Assembly: GCA_904501815.1 (NCBI GenBank)
Contig: CAJGCN010000016.1
Location: forward strand, 1-16,250
Origin: an uncultured Clostridia bacterium
Lineage (GTDB): Bacteria > Bacillota > Clostridia > Christensenellales > Borkfalkiaceae
DNA length: 16,250 nucleotides
Direction of reading: 5' to 3'
Below the pieces are notes generated by a model. It saw only the letters and a program-made list of their open reading frames with translations. It had not been told where the DNA came from and ran no database searches. Shown in pieces: positions 6,441-12,694 of the stretch; the stretch's first letter is position 1; each line of letters starts with the position of its first letter. The position numbers and the translations under genes were made by a program.

Positions 6441-7577
6441 TTAAGAACCTGAAATTATGCGCTCGCTGTCGAACATTTTTGCAAGCAATACCGATAAAAG
6501 CACTGCGTATATAAGATTGACGACCGTAGAAACGATTACGCCCAAAAGCGGAGCTGACAACGAAAAAATTCCACTCAACGCAAGCGCGCTATTGTAAATG
6601 GGGATAAGATACCAATACCAACCTTCGCCACCGCCGAACATAGTTAAAATACTCAGCACCACGACCAGTAAAGTAAGCGGACCGACCATACTCGTCGCTT
6701 CTTTCACGCTGTTGGCAAGCGTAGACACGACGGAAATAATCGACACGATTAAAAGCACCGACGAAATCACAATTCCGAGCAACATCATATAATCCCCGAA
6801 CCCGTACGCGCCTAATCCCGAGCCGACTTGACTGCCCATAAGCTTAGGCAACGAAAGGGTTAAACCCAAAAAACTGCAAAGCCCGCTAAGCACCGAAAGA
6901 ATACTCAGCGAAAGGATTTTACCAAGCGCAATACGATTGCGTTTGACGGGCGTGACGAGCATCGTGGCAAACGTACCCCGTTCCTTTTCCCCCGCAATAG
7001 ATTCGGGCGCAATCGACGCGCAACCCGTAAACAAAAAAGTCAGCACAAGCATAGGTCCGACGGACGAAAAGAGCATTGCCGCCATATCGTCTTCTTGCAC
7101 TAAATCAACGGGCAAAGTCGAAAACTTCGGTGCGTCAAACTGCTTCACCGACAAAAGCGCGCCAAGCAGGCTATACGCAGCGGAAGATTCCGTTTTCGCC
7201 GTATTATAGTATACGGCTATCCCTGCCCCCTCTCCGCCCGAAAAGTCAAAGGCAGGGGTAAATTCTAAATATAAATCAGCGGTTTTATCTTGAATTTTCG
7301 CCTTGATTTTTTCTGCATCGTTCGCTTGAATTTCTACGATTTTCCATTTCTCGTCGTCTAATCCAAGCTCCGTCGAAAACCCAGAAGGGGCGTTCAGCGT
7401 GTAGAGCTTATACTCGTAATTTTCGTCAACGGACGTCAGCCCGTCTATCAAGCCCCCGCCTATTAACGAATAAACGATATAAATTAAGATGCCCGGCAAA
7501 AACAACGCAATCATTAGCCGTTTATCGTGAAAAAACCGCGACAATTCCTTTTTAACAATCGTCCAGAATTCTTTCAT
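6441..7577 (-). CDS. ABC exporter permease, NatB/ABC-2 type
   Basis: A 378-residue membrane protein of the ABC-2 type. It has one N-terminal membrane segment (about 21-42), an extracytoplasmic loop of about 120 residues, then about five to six segments between 168 and 372. The cytoplasmic coupling sequence SIAGEKERGTFATMLVTPVKR (about 194-214), just after the second membrane segment, is the family hallmark. NatB-type permeases pair with NatA ATPases to export sodium or other substrates; the cargo here is unknown. Its ATG overlaps the stop of the ATPase gene in TAATG, and its ribosome site (AAGGAGAG) lies inside that gene, so the two are translationally coupled. An alternative is export of a peptide or antibiotic, since this permease type is not substrate-specific by sequence. 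Confidence 0.9.
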   Translation of the reverse strand: MKEFWTIVKKELSRFFHDKRLMIALFLPGILIYIVYSLIGGGLIDGLTSVDENYEYKLYTLNAPSGFSTELGLDDEKWKIVEIQANDAEKIKAKIQDKTADLYLEFTPAFDFSGGEGAGIAVYYNTAKTESSAAYSLLGALLSVKQFDAPKFSTLPVDLVQEDDMAAMLFSSVGPMLVLTFLFTGCASIAPESIAGEKERGTFATMLVTPVKRNRIALGKILSLSILSVLSGLCSFLGLTLSLPKLMGSQVGSGLGAYGFGDYMMLLGIVISSVLLIVSIISVVSTLANSVKEATSMVGPLTLLVVVLSILTMFGGGEGWYWYLIPIYNSALALSGIFSLSAPLLGVIVSTVVNLIYAVLLSVLLAKMFDSERIISGS

Positions 7578-8362
7578 TATTTCTCTCCTTTACGCTCGGC
7601 GTATAAATCAAAGAACACTTCTTCGAGATTTTTCTCTTTAACAAGTTCTTTCACTTCCCCTTCCAGCGCCATTTTCCCGTCGATAATCACGCCTACGCGG
7701 TCGCAAATCTTTTCCACGAGCGAAAAGATATGCGTGGACAACAATATCGTTTTTCCCCGTGCTTTGAGCTCTAATAAAAAGTCGGTGACGGCTTTGGCTG
7801 TCAAAACGTCCAGCCCGTTCGTCGGCTCGTCGAAGATAATAAATTCAGGGTCGTGCACCAAAGAAATCGCAATCGACGTTTTTTGTTTCATACCCGTTGA
7901 TAGCTCGGCTATTTTCGTTTCCGCAAATTCGTCTATCCCGAACCTTTTAAACAAATCGGCTTTCCGTTCTTCTCTCGTCCGTTCATCCACGCCGTGCAAC
8001 GCGCTGAAAAAGTCGAACATATAATTCGGCGTAAAAAACTCGTCAGGCTTCAACTCGCTCGTTAAAAACCCGATTTGCGCCCGCGCGCCGTCGGGCTGTT
8101 TCAACACGCTATACCCGTTAATCTCGGCATCCCCTTCGTCGGGTTTAATCAAGGTCGCAAGCATACGGAGCGTAGTCGTTTTCCCTGCGCCGTTCGGACC
8201 GAGTAGTCCGTAAATCTCCCCCCGTCTTGCCGAAAAAGACAAGCCGTCCACCGCAACCTTCAAGCCCGTCGGGTTCTTTTCAAGTTTTTTCTGCTTCCGT
8301 GAAAGCTTAAACGTCTTTTTCAAATCCCTTGCAACGAGTACGTTTTCTACTCCCTGTTCCAT
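7577..8362 (-). CDS. ABC transporter ATP-binding protein, NatA type
   Basis: A 261-residue ATPase subunit. Walker A is GPNGAGKTT (55-63), the ABC signature LSTGMKQK (154-161), Walker B FIIFDEP (174-180) with the D-loop NGLD, and the switch histidine H211 in LLSTHIFS. The basic N-terminal stretch (14-35) precedes the nucleotide-binding core. It powers the permease encoded immediately downstream. The start is supported by AAAAGGAG 6 bases upstream and by a good promoter at 8393-8421. NatA of Bacillus drives sodium extrusion and is the closest family by sequence pattern, but substrate specificity cannot be inferred from the ATPase alone. Confidence 0.94.
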   Translation of the reverse strand: MEQGVENVLVARDLKKTFKLSRKQKKLEKNPTGLKVAVDGLSFSARRGEIYGLLGPNGAGKTTTLRMLATLIKPDEGDAEINGYSVLKQPDGARAQIGFLTSELKPDEFFTPNYMFDFFSALHGVDERTREERKADLFKRFGIDEFAETKIAELSTGMKQKTSIAISLVHDPEFIIFDEPTNGLDVLTAKAVTDFLLELKARGKTILLSTHIFSLVEKICDRVGVIIDGKMALEGEVKELVKEKNLEEVFFDLYAERKGEK

Positions 8363-8392
8363 AACCGCTCCTTTTATCTTTATGCTTTATTT

Positions 8393-8421
8393 AGTATAGC
8401 ATACTCTCTTCCGTTCGTCAA
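8393..8421 (-). promoter_or_regulatory. sigma-A-like promoter of the natAB-like operon
   Basis: On the minus strand TTGACG (8421-8416), a 17-base spacer and TATACT (8398-8393). This is about 30 bases upstream of the ATPase start. The leader is short and no regulatory structure is seen. Confidence 0.75.
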
Positions 8422-8503
8422 GCGTTCCCCCTAAAACTTTTTGGCATAACCCGATTTTTTTTCACATATAGTAAACTATCCAAGCCCTTGACGGGTATTC
8501 TCT

Positions 8504-8523
8504 CGTCGGAAAGTCCAGAAACT
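8504..8523. repeat. direct fragment of the hairpin-mosaic repeat left of copy B
   Basis: CGTCGG followed by AAAGTCCAGAAACT reproduces, with one base changed, the segment of copy A at about 5865-5884. The surrounding 8486-8527 looks like a further decayed left end. It suggests an older copy next to copy B. Confidence 0.55.
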
Positions 8524-8532
8524 TTCCTTTAC

Positions 8533-8768
8533 AAGGGTCAAGGGACGTTGTCCACGTTAGGAAGTCCAGAAACTCAGTTTCTGGCGGGGCGTGGGCAGAG
8601 CCCACAAAAAAAGTACCTCTAAAAGGAAAGCTCTGCTTTCCGTTTCTCGTGGCTTTGCCACGCAATCGCCCAAAGGGCGAAATAGCGCAACCTACGGTTG
8701 CTTAATTAAGTCCGAAATAGCGGGGCGTTGCCCCCTTCCCCCACAAGGGACGATGTCCCTTGACCCTT
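8533..8768. repeat. hairpin-mosaic repeat, copy B (236 bp)
   Basis: The best-preserved copy, in the same orientation as copy A. It has perfect 14-bp terminal inverted repeats, AAGGGTCAAGGGAC (8533-8546) and GTCCCTTGACCCTT (8755-8768). Between them lie mini-hairpins at 8543 (GGAC-GTT-GTCC), 8566 (CCAGAAACTCAGTTTCTGG), 8591 (GTGGGC-AGA-GCCCAC), 8625 (GGAAAGC-TCT-GCTTTCC), 8648 (CGTGGC-TTT-GCCACG), 8666 (TCGCCC-AAA-GGGCGA), 8687 (GCAACC-TAC-GGTTGC), 8722 (GGGGC-GTT-GCCCC) and 8744 (CAAGGGAC-GAT-GTCCCTTG). The block 8666-8734 is base-for-base the same as copy A. It fills most of the gene-free stretch between the divergent natA-like and pdaB-like genes. Apart from the natA promoter and repeat fragments, that stretch shows only AT-rich sequence with a TTGACA at 8829 that lacks a matching -10. 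Confidence 0.92.
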
Positions 8769-8774
8769 AATAGG

Positions 8775-8811
8775 GAGTTTCTGGACTTCCCGACGGGGAC
8801 AACGTCCCTTG
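8775..8811. repeat. inverted 37-base fragment of the repeat, right of copy B
   Basis: The reverse complement of this stretch equals 5849-5885 of copy A at all 37 positions. It is an inverted left end abutting the right end of copy B. The perfect identity implies a recent duplication or sequence homogenisation. Confidence 0.85.
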
Positions 8812-8903
8812 TCCTTAAAAAATTAAATTTGACAAACAAAGACAAAATTACTCTCGTTTAGTGAAATTACGACGGGAGAATTACGATAGGATAGAGGTAG
8901 TTA

Positions 8904-9698
8904 ATGCTCGTTGTTTATTTTCACGCAAAAAGGTTCTTTCAAAAGCTCGGCGTTGCCTTAGCCGCGATTGCGATTACCGTCGCTATCGTCGCGACGAACG
9001 TGTATTCCGTCAAAAAAATTAACGCGGATAAACAAAACGTTTCCGCCGGCGCGCACCGTGAATTACCTATCTATTGCGTGCAAACGGACGAGAAAAAAGT
9101 GGCTATTTCTTTCGATTGCGCTTGGGGCGTGGACTACACCGATAAACTCTTAGATCTTATGAAAGTAAACGATATCCGCTGTACTTTTTTCGCCGTTGAG
9201 TTCTGGGTGGAAAAATACCCCGAATACGCAAAAAAAATCGTAGAAGCAGGACACGAGCTCGGCACGCATAGCCGAACACACCCGTATATGAGTAAACTTT
9301 CCAAAACAGAAATGCAAGACGAATTAAAAACGTCTTGCGCGGCTATCGAGCGGATTACGGGGCAAAAAGTCAGACTTTTTCGCCCCCCGTATGGGGACTA
9401 TAACAACGAACTTATCTTAACCGCAAAAGCTATGGGGCTGTATTCCATTCAATGGGACGTGGATTCTTTGGACTGGAAAAACCTTTCCGCAACCGAAATT
9501 TCCTTACGTATCGTAAACGGCGCGAAAAACGGGTCGATTATCCTTTGCCATAACAACGGACTGCATACGGCGGAAGCCCTGCCTATGATATTTTCCACGC
9601 TGAAAAATCGCGGGTTTACCTTCGTGCCGATCGGGGAGTTAATCTATAAAGACAACTATTCTATCGACGGCACTGGCAAACAGCATAAAAACAGCTAA
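8904..9698 (+). CDS. polysaccharide deacetylase, PdaB-like sporulation type
   Basis: A 264-residue NodB-family deacetylase with a signal anchor (about 13-33), so the catalytic domain is outside the membrane. PdaB-type members act on spore cell-wall peptidoglycan. The NodB motifs are present: SFDCAWG with metal/catalytic D71 (in place of TFDDG, as in PdaB), the metal-binding HSRTH (122-126), RPPYGDYN (160-167), the WDVDSLDW segment (184-191) and CHNN (215-218). The order LPIYCVQTDEKKVAISFD at the start of the domain is typical of PdaB rather than of chitin deacetylases. The start is supported by AGAGG 7 bases upstream. The next gene is 42 bases downstream. A sporulation role is inferred from family and from the neighbouring spoIVF genes; no convincing sigma-E or sigma-A promoter was found upstream. 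Confidence 0.9.
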   Translation: MLVVYFHAKRFFQKLGVALAAIAITVAIVATNVYSVKKINADKQNVSAGAHRELPIYCVQTDEKKVAISFDCAWGVDYTDKLLDLMKVNDIRCTFFAVEFWVEKYPEYAKKIVEAGHELGTHSRTHPYMSKLSKTEMQDELKTSCAAIERITGQKVRLFRPPYGDYNNELILTAKAMGLYSIQWDVDSLDWKNLSATEISLRIVNGAKNGSIILCHNNGLHTAEALPMIFSTLKNRGFTFVPIGELIYKDNYSIDGTGKQHKNS

Positions 9699-9740
9699 AC
9701 ATACCACGAAAACGAAAAAAATTAACGACGGAGGTCAATT

Positions 9741-10445
9741 ATGAACTACTCAACGGAAAAAAACAACAAGGTCTACGTAATGGGCGAGATTGTCAGCGAC
9801 GCTACTTTCTCGCACGAAGTGTACGGCGAAGGATTCTACGAATTTTTCGTCAAGGTAATGCGCCTTTCGGGGCAGGCGGATATTTTGCCTATCACGGTGT
9901 CTGAACGGCTAATTCAAGGCGCGCTCTTAGGCAAGGGAAGAACGATTTGCGCCGTAGGGCAATTTCGGAGCTATAACAAGCTTGAAAACGGGAAATCTCG
10001 GCTGATGCTCACCGTGTTCGTGCGCGAACTCTTAGACGAAACACCCGATAAAAACCCGAATAATATTCTTTTAAGCGGGTATATTTGCAAACCGCCCGTC
10101 TATCGCACCACCCCTTTCAATCGGGAAATCGCCGACGTGTTAATCGCCGTCAATCGCGCGTATAATAAATCCGATTATATCCCCTGCATTGCGTGGGGAA
10201 GAAACGCGCGGTTCGTCAAAAACCTGTGCGTAGGCGATAAAGTTGCCGTTTCAGGGCGTATCCAAAGCCGTGAATACCAAAAACGCTACTCGGATACCGA
10301 CGTGCGCACTATGACTGCCTACGAAGTGTCCGTTTCCAAGCTCGCCGCATTTGAAGCCGGAGAAGAATTCGACATTGAAAGCGAATTTGATCTCTACACG
10401 CTCCCCAAAGCGGAAACCGCAACGCTCAGCGATAATATCGGCTAA
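9741..10445 (+). CDS. tandem-OB, SSB-like single-stranded DNA-binding protein without C-terminal tip
   Basis: A 234-residue protein with two OB-fold-like halves. Residues about 9-97 form a diverged first half (KVYVMGEIVSD, later ICAVGQFRSY). Residues about 107-204 match the SSB fold well: NILLSGYICKPPVYRTTP, DVLIAVNRAY, then IPCIAWGRNARFVKNLCVGD and VAVSGRIQSREYQKR. It should bind single-stranded nucleic acid. The C-terminus ends SDNIG and lacks the acidic DDxIPF tip through which housekeeping SSBs recruit partners, so it is probably not the replicative SSB. GGAGGT lies 5 bases before the start. It follows the pdaB-like gene by 42 bases, probably in one transcript, and ends at the terminator at 10495. 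Confidence 0.82.
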   Translation: MNYSTEKNNKVYVMGEIVSDATFSHEVYGEGFYEFFVKVMRLSGQADILPITVSERLIQGALLGKGRTICAVGQFRSYNKLENGKSRLMLTVFVRELLDETPDKNPNNILLSGYICKPPVYRTTPFNREIADVLIAVNRAYNKSDYIPCIAWGRNARFVKNLCVGDKVAVSGRIQSREYQKRYSDTDVRTMTAYEVSVSKLAAFEAGEEFDIESEFDLYTLPKAETATLSDNIG

Positions 10446-10494
10446 CGTCAAGCCCGTAAATAAGGGGCAGGGGTGAAAAAACGACGAAATTTTT

Positions 10495-10530
10495 CCGTTT
10501 TCGACGAAATTCGAAAGCGGATTTTTTATT
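10495..10530 (+). terminator. intrinsic terminator after the SSB-like gene
   Basis: CCGTTTTCG (10495-10503) pairs with CGAAAGCGG (10512-10520) over 9 bp with one G-U, an 8-base loop, then ATTTTTTATTTTT. It separates the pdaB/SSB-like unit from the spoIVF genes. Confidence 0.8.
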
Positions 10531-10537
10531 TTTCCGT

Positions 10538-10565
10538 TCTTATTTTTCCCGCTCGCGCATATAGT
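10538..10565 (+). promoter_or_regulatory. candidate sigma-E promoter of the spoIVF pair
   Basis: TCTTATT (10538-10544) and CATATAGT (10558-10565) resemble the sporulation sigma-E elements KMATATT and CATACAWT, each with about one mismatch, but the 13-base spacer is at the short end. In Bacillus spoIVF is known to be sigma-E-controlled. A weak sigma-A reading (TTCTTA-17-TATAGT) is possible. Confidence 0.4.
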
Positions 10566-10603
10566 TAAATATAGCCGAAACAACCATCAAAAGGAGAAAT
10601 AAT

Positions 10604-11554
10604 ATGAACGAAGAAATCGAATACGCCGAAATGCTTGAAATCCCCGTTTCCACCGTGAACGTAATCCAAAAGCCACGCAAAAAACGCCGTACGGCAAAAC
10701 CGCGCGCAGAACGCGCCCCCGCAATCGAGCCGGAAAAGCCCGATTTAAAGGATTCTTTAATCGCGCAAGTCAACGATAAAGTTTCCCCTGACACCGACCA
10801 AGAAAGTTTCCCCTTGCCCGAACAACCGCAAGAAAGCTTGATTAACTACGACGAGCCGTCCCCTATCGACCCGCTTGAAAGCGACTACGCCGATCGGATT
10901 GATACGGTCAGACTTCTTTCCGCCGCCAGCAAAAAGAAACGCCGCCACGCTCGTCAAGAAACGGAATCGGAAATGAGCGAAACGCAAAACGAAGCACCCG
11001 TGTACGAGCCGAAACGCCGTTCGCGCGCCGCTTCTATCGCGTTAGGCGCGGAATTCGCGCTCGCATGCGCGCTCTCGGCTACTATCTTTTTAACCAACGT
11101 ATTTATGCCAAACAGCGGAATCAACACCTTTTTCAACGGATTAAACTCTCCCGAAAAACAAACGGGCGACGCGCGCACCTACGAAGACTTTACGCTCTCT
11201 GCCGTCACTTCCGCGCTCTCGGAAACAGAGCTTACTCTTTCGGAAACGGGCGTGCTTTCTTTCACCGACGAATGTATGGTCTATCCCGTAGCGAACGGAA
11301 AAATTGCCGACGTACAAACGGCAGCCGACGGGTCGTATACCGTAAAAATTTCTCACTCCGATTCTTTCACGGGGGTTGTGGAAGGGCTGAGCCAAGTATA
11401 TTATTCGGTTGGGGAAACGGTGAAAGCCAACGTCCCCGTTGGATTCTCTAAAGGGGAAAGAGAAGTGCAGATGACTATGTATTCCAAAGGCGAGCTTTTG
11501 AACTGCTTTGAAATGACGGAAGAAGGCTGTCTTGCTTGGGTGGAAAAAGAATAA
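10604..11554 (+). CDS. spoIVFA: SpoIVFA-like membrane protein with degenerate LytM domain
   Basis: A 316-residue protein with a long, charged, probably disordered cytoplasmic N-terminus (1-142), one membrane segment (about 144-167) and an outer-face C-terminus. Residues about 228-300 (VYPVANGKIADVQTA, VKISHSDSFTGVVEGL, YYSVGETVKANVPVG) follow the M23/LytM fold, but the HxH zinc motif is absent, so it should be non-catalytic. This is the architecture of SpoIVFA, which holds the SpoIVFB protease inactive at the forespore membrane until a signal comes from the forespore. The assignment rests on architecture plus its place directly before spoIVFB (stop and start abut). Its cytoplasmic part is longer than in Bacillus SpoIVFA (264 aa overall). 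The start is supported by AAAAGGAG 8 bases upstream. Confidence 0.78.
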   Translation: MNEEIEYAEMLEIPVSTVNVIQKPRKKRRTAKPRAERAPAIEPEKPDLKDSLIAQVNDKVSPDTDQESFPLPEQPQESLINYDEPSPIDPLESDYADRIDTVRLLSAASKKKRRHARQETESEMSETQNEAPVYEPKRRSRAASIALGAEFALACALSATIFLTNVFMPNSGINTFFNGLNSPEKQTGDARTYEDFTLSAVTSALSETELTLSETGVLSFTDECMVYPVANGKIADVQTAADGSYTVKISHSDSFTGVVEGLSQVYYSVGETVKANVPVGFSKGEREVQMTMYSKGELLNCFEMTEEGCLAWVEKE

Positions 11555-12517
11555 ATGTACGCACGTGCGAAAGGGCGAAACGCCCCCTTCTTACAAAAAA
11601 CCCGAAAAAAGCGGCGCGAACGCCGCTTTTTCGTTCACCCGCTCTTTTTTCTCGTGGGGATTTGGTTTTGCTTTATCGGGAAACTCCCCTTATTTTTAAT
11701 GAGTGCAGTCATCGCTTTACAACACGAATGTGCGCACGCATTCGCGGCCGCACGGCTCGGCTATCGGCTCAACCGCGTGGTGTTAATGCCTTACGGCGCG
11801 GTGATTGACGGGGACTTAAAAAGCCTTTCTTTGAAAGACGAATTTACCGTTGCGTTATGGGGACCGCTCGCAAACCTATTAACGGCAGGTTTTTTCGTTG
11901 CGCTTTGGTGGCTATACCCCACCGCTTACGCCTTCACCGACACGGCGTGCTACGCGTCGTTATCCATTGCGCTCGTCAATCTTTTACCCGCTTACCCCTT
12001 AGACGGGGGGAGAATTTTAAAAAGCTTACTCGCCGTAGCTTTGGAAAACGCAGGGTATCCGCCCGTGCGCGCGGAGAAACTTTCGGGCAGAATTTGTCGG
12101 TCGATTACCTTTTGTTTTGCGGGCGGGTTAGCGGTGCTGTTCGCCGTATTCGCCACGCAAGGCAAGCTCAACGCCTCCCTGCTCTTATTCGCTTTATTTT
12201 TATTTTTCGGCGGAATCGGGAACGGAAAAGAAAGCGCGGCGGTCTACGGCAAAATCGATTTTTCTTTCAAAAGCGCGTTTGCGCGCGGGGCAGAAATTAA
12301 ACGGTACGCCGTAAGCACCCAAAACACCGTAAAAACCGCTTTGAAATTCTTATCAAAAGGGAATTATTTGATTTTAGATTTATATAACGAAGAAGAACGC
12401 TACGTCGGCTCGCTCACGCAAACGCAGTTATTCGAGTGTTTCGAGAAAGAAAGTCTTTACGCTACGCTCGGTGAAATTTTCGTCAAAACAGCCCCAAAAA
12501 GGGGTGTAAAGGCGTAA
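11555..12517 (+). CDS. spoIVFB: M50 intramembrane metalloprotease SpoIVFB (pro-sigma-K processing)
   Basis: A 320-residue site-2-type protease. The zinc motif HECAH is at 57-61, the third ligand D150 lies in NLLPAYPLDGGRIL (142-155), several membrane segments are visible, and the C-terminal part (about 248-305, TVKTALKFLSKGNYLILDL) looks like the regulatory CBS domain of SpoIVFB. In Bacillus this enzyme cuts pro-sigma-K in the mother cell. FFVHPLFFLVG (25-35) aligns with the start of the first membrane segment of SpoIVFB. The ATG follows the spoIVFA stop directly (TAAATG) and lacks a strong ribosome site, implying translational coupling. The N-terminus before VHP is longer and more basic than in Bacillus, and its codons form a terminator-like hairpin (11606-11631). 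No other start is available between that hairpin and the membrane segment. Confidence 0.9.
   Translation: MYARAKGRNAPFLQKTRKKRRERRFFVHPLFFLVGIWFCFIGKLPLFLMSAVIALQHECAHAFAAARLGYRLNRVVLMPYGAVIDGDLKSLSLKDEFTVALWGPLANLLTAGFFVALWWLYPTAYAFTDTACYASLSIALVNLLPAYPLDGGRILKSLLAVALENAGYPPVRAEKLSGRICRSITFCFAGGLAVLFAVFATQGKLNASLLLFALFLFFGGIGNGKESAAVYGKIDFSFKSAFARGAEIKRYAVSTQNTVKTALKFLSKGNYLILDLYNEEERYVGSLTQTQLFECFEKESLYATLGEIFVKTAPKRGVKA
11606..11631 (+). terminator. terminator-like hairpin inside the 5' coding region of spoIVFB
   Basis: AAAAAGCGGCG (11606-11616), loop CGAA and CGCCGCTTTTT (11621-11631) form a perfect 11-bp stem ending in five T. It spans about codons 18-26 of spoIVFB (KKRRERRFF). It has the form of a rho-independent terminator, but translation across it should prevent folding. 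Confidence 0.6.
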
Positions 12518-12575
12518 AAAGTGCCAAAACCGCAAATTTTTCCAATAATTTTTATCGGATTTTCCGCAAAACTCC

Positions 12576-12604
12576 TTGCCAAAAAAATTGCCGTATGTTA
12601 TACT
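12576..12604 (+). promoter_or_regulatory. sigma-A-like promoter of rng
   Basis: TTGCCA (12576-12581), a 17-base spacer and TATACT (12599-12604), preceded by TG as an extended -10. The leader to the rng start is about 84 bases and shows no structure I can name. Confidence 0.7.
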
Positions 12605-12694
12605 AAAAAGGTATTTTGGTGCTTACCGTGCAAAAAAGTCCGACAGTCGCGATAGCTCCACAAAAAAATTTTTGGGAAGAAAGAAAAACGCAAC

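Noticed and set aside
8462..8665. A 67-codon open frame on the minus strand across repeat copy B
   Set aside because: It is encoded by the repeat's palindromes, has no ribosome site and no protein-like pattern. Such frames are a by-product of the repeat.
8829..8834. TTGACA as a -35 for the pdaB-like gene
   Set aside because: No -10-like hexamer lies at 16-19 bases, and the nearest TTTAGT is 22 bases away.
10462..10476. GGGGCAGGGGTGAAA resembling part of repeat copy C (14325-14339)
   Set aside because: Only about 15 bases match and no hairpin remains, so it could be a remnant but cannot be told from chance.
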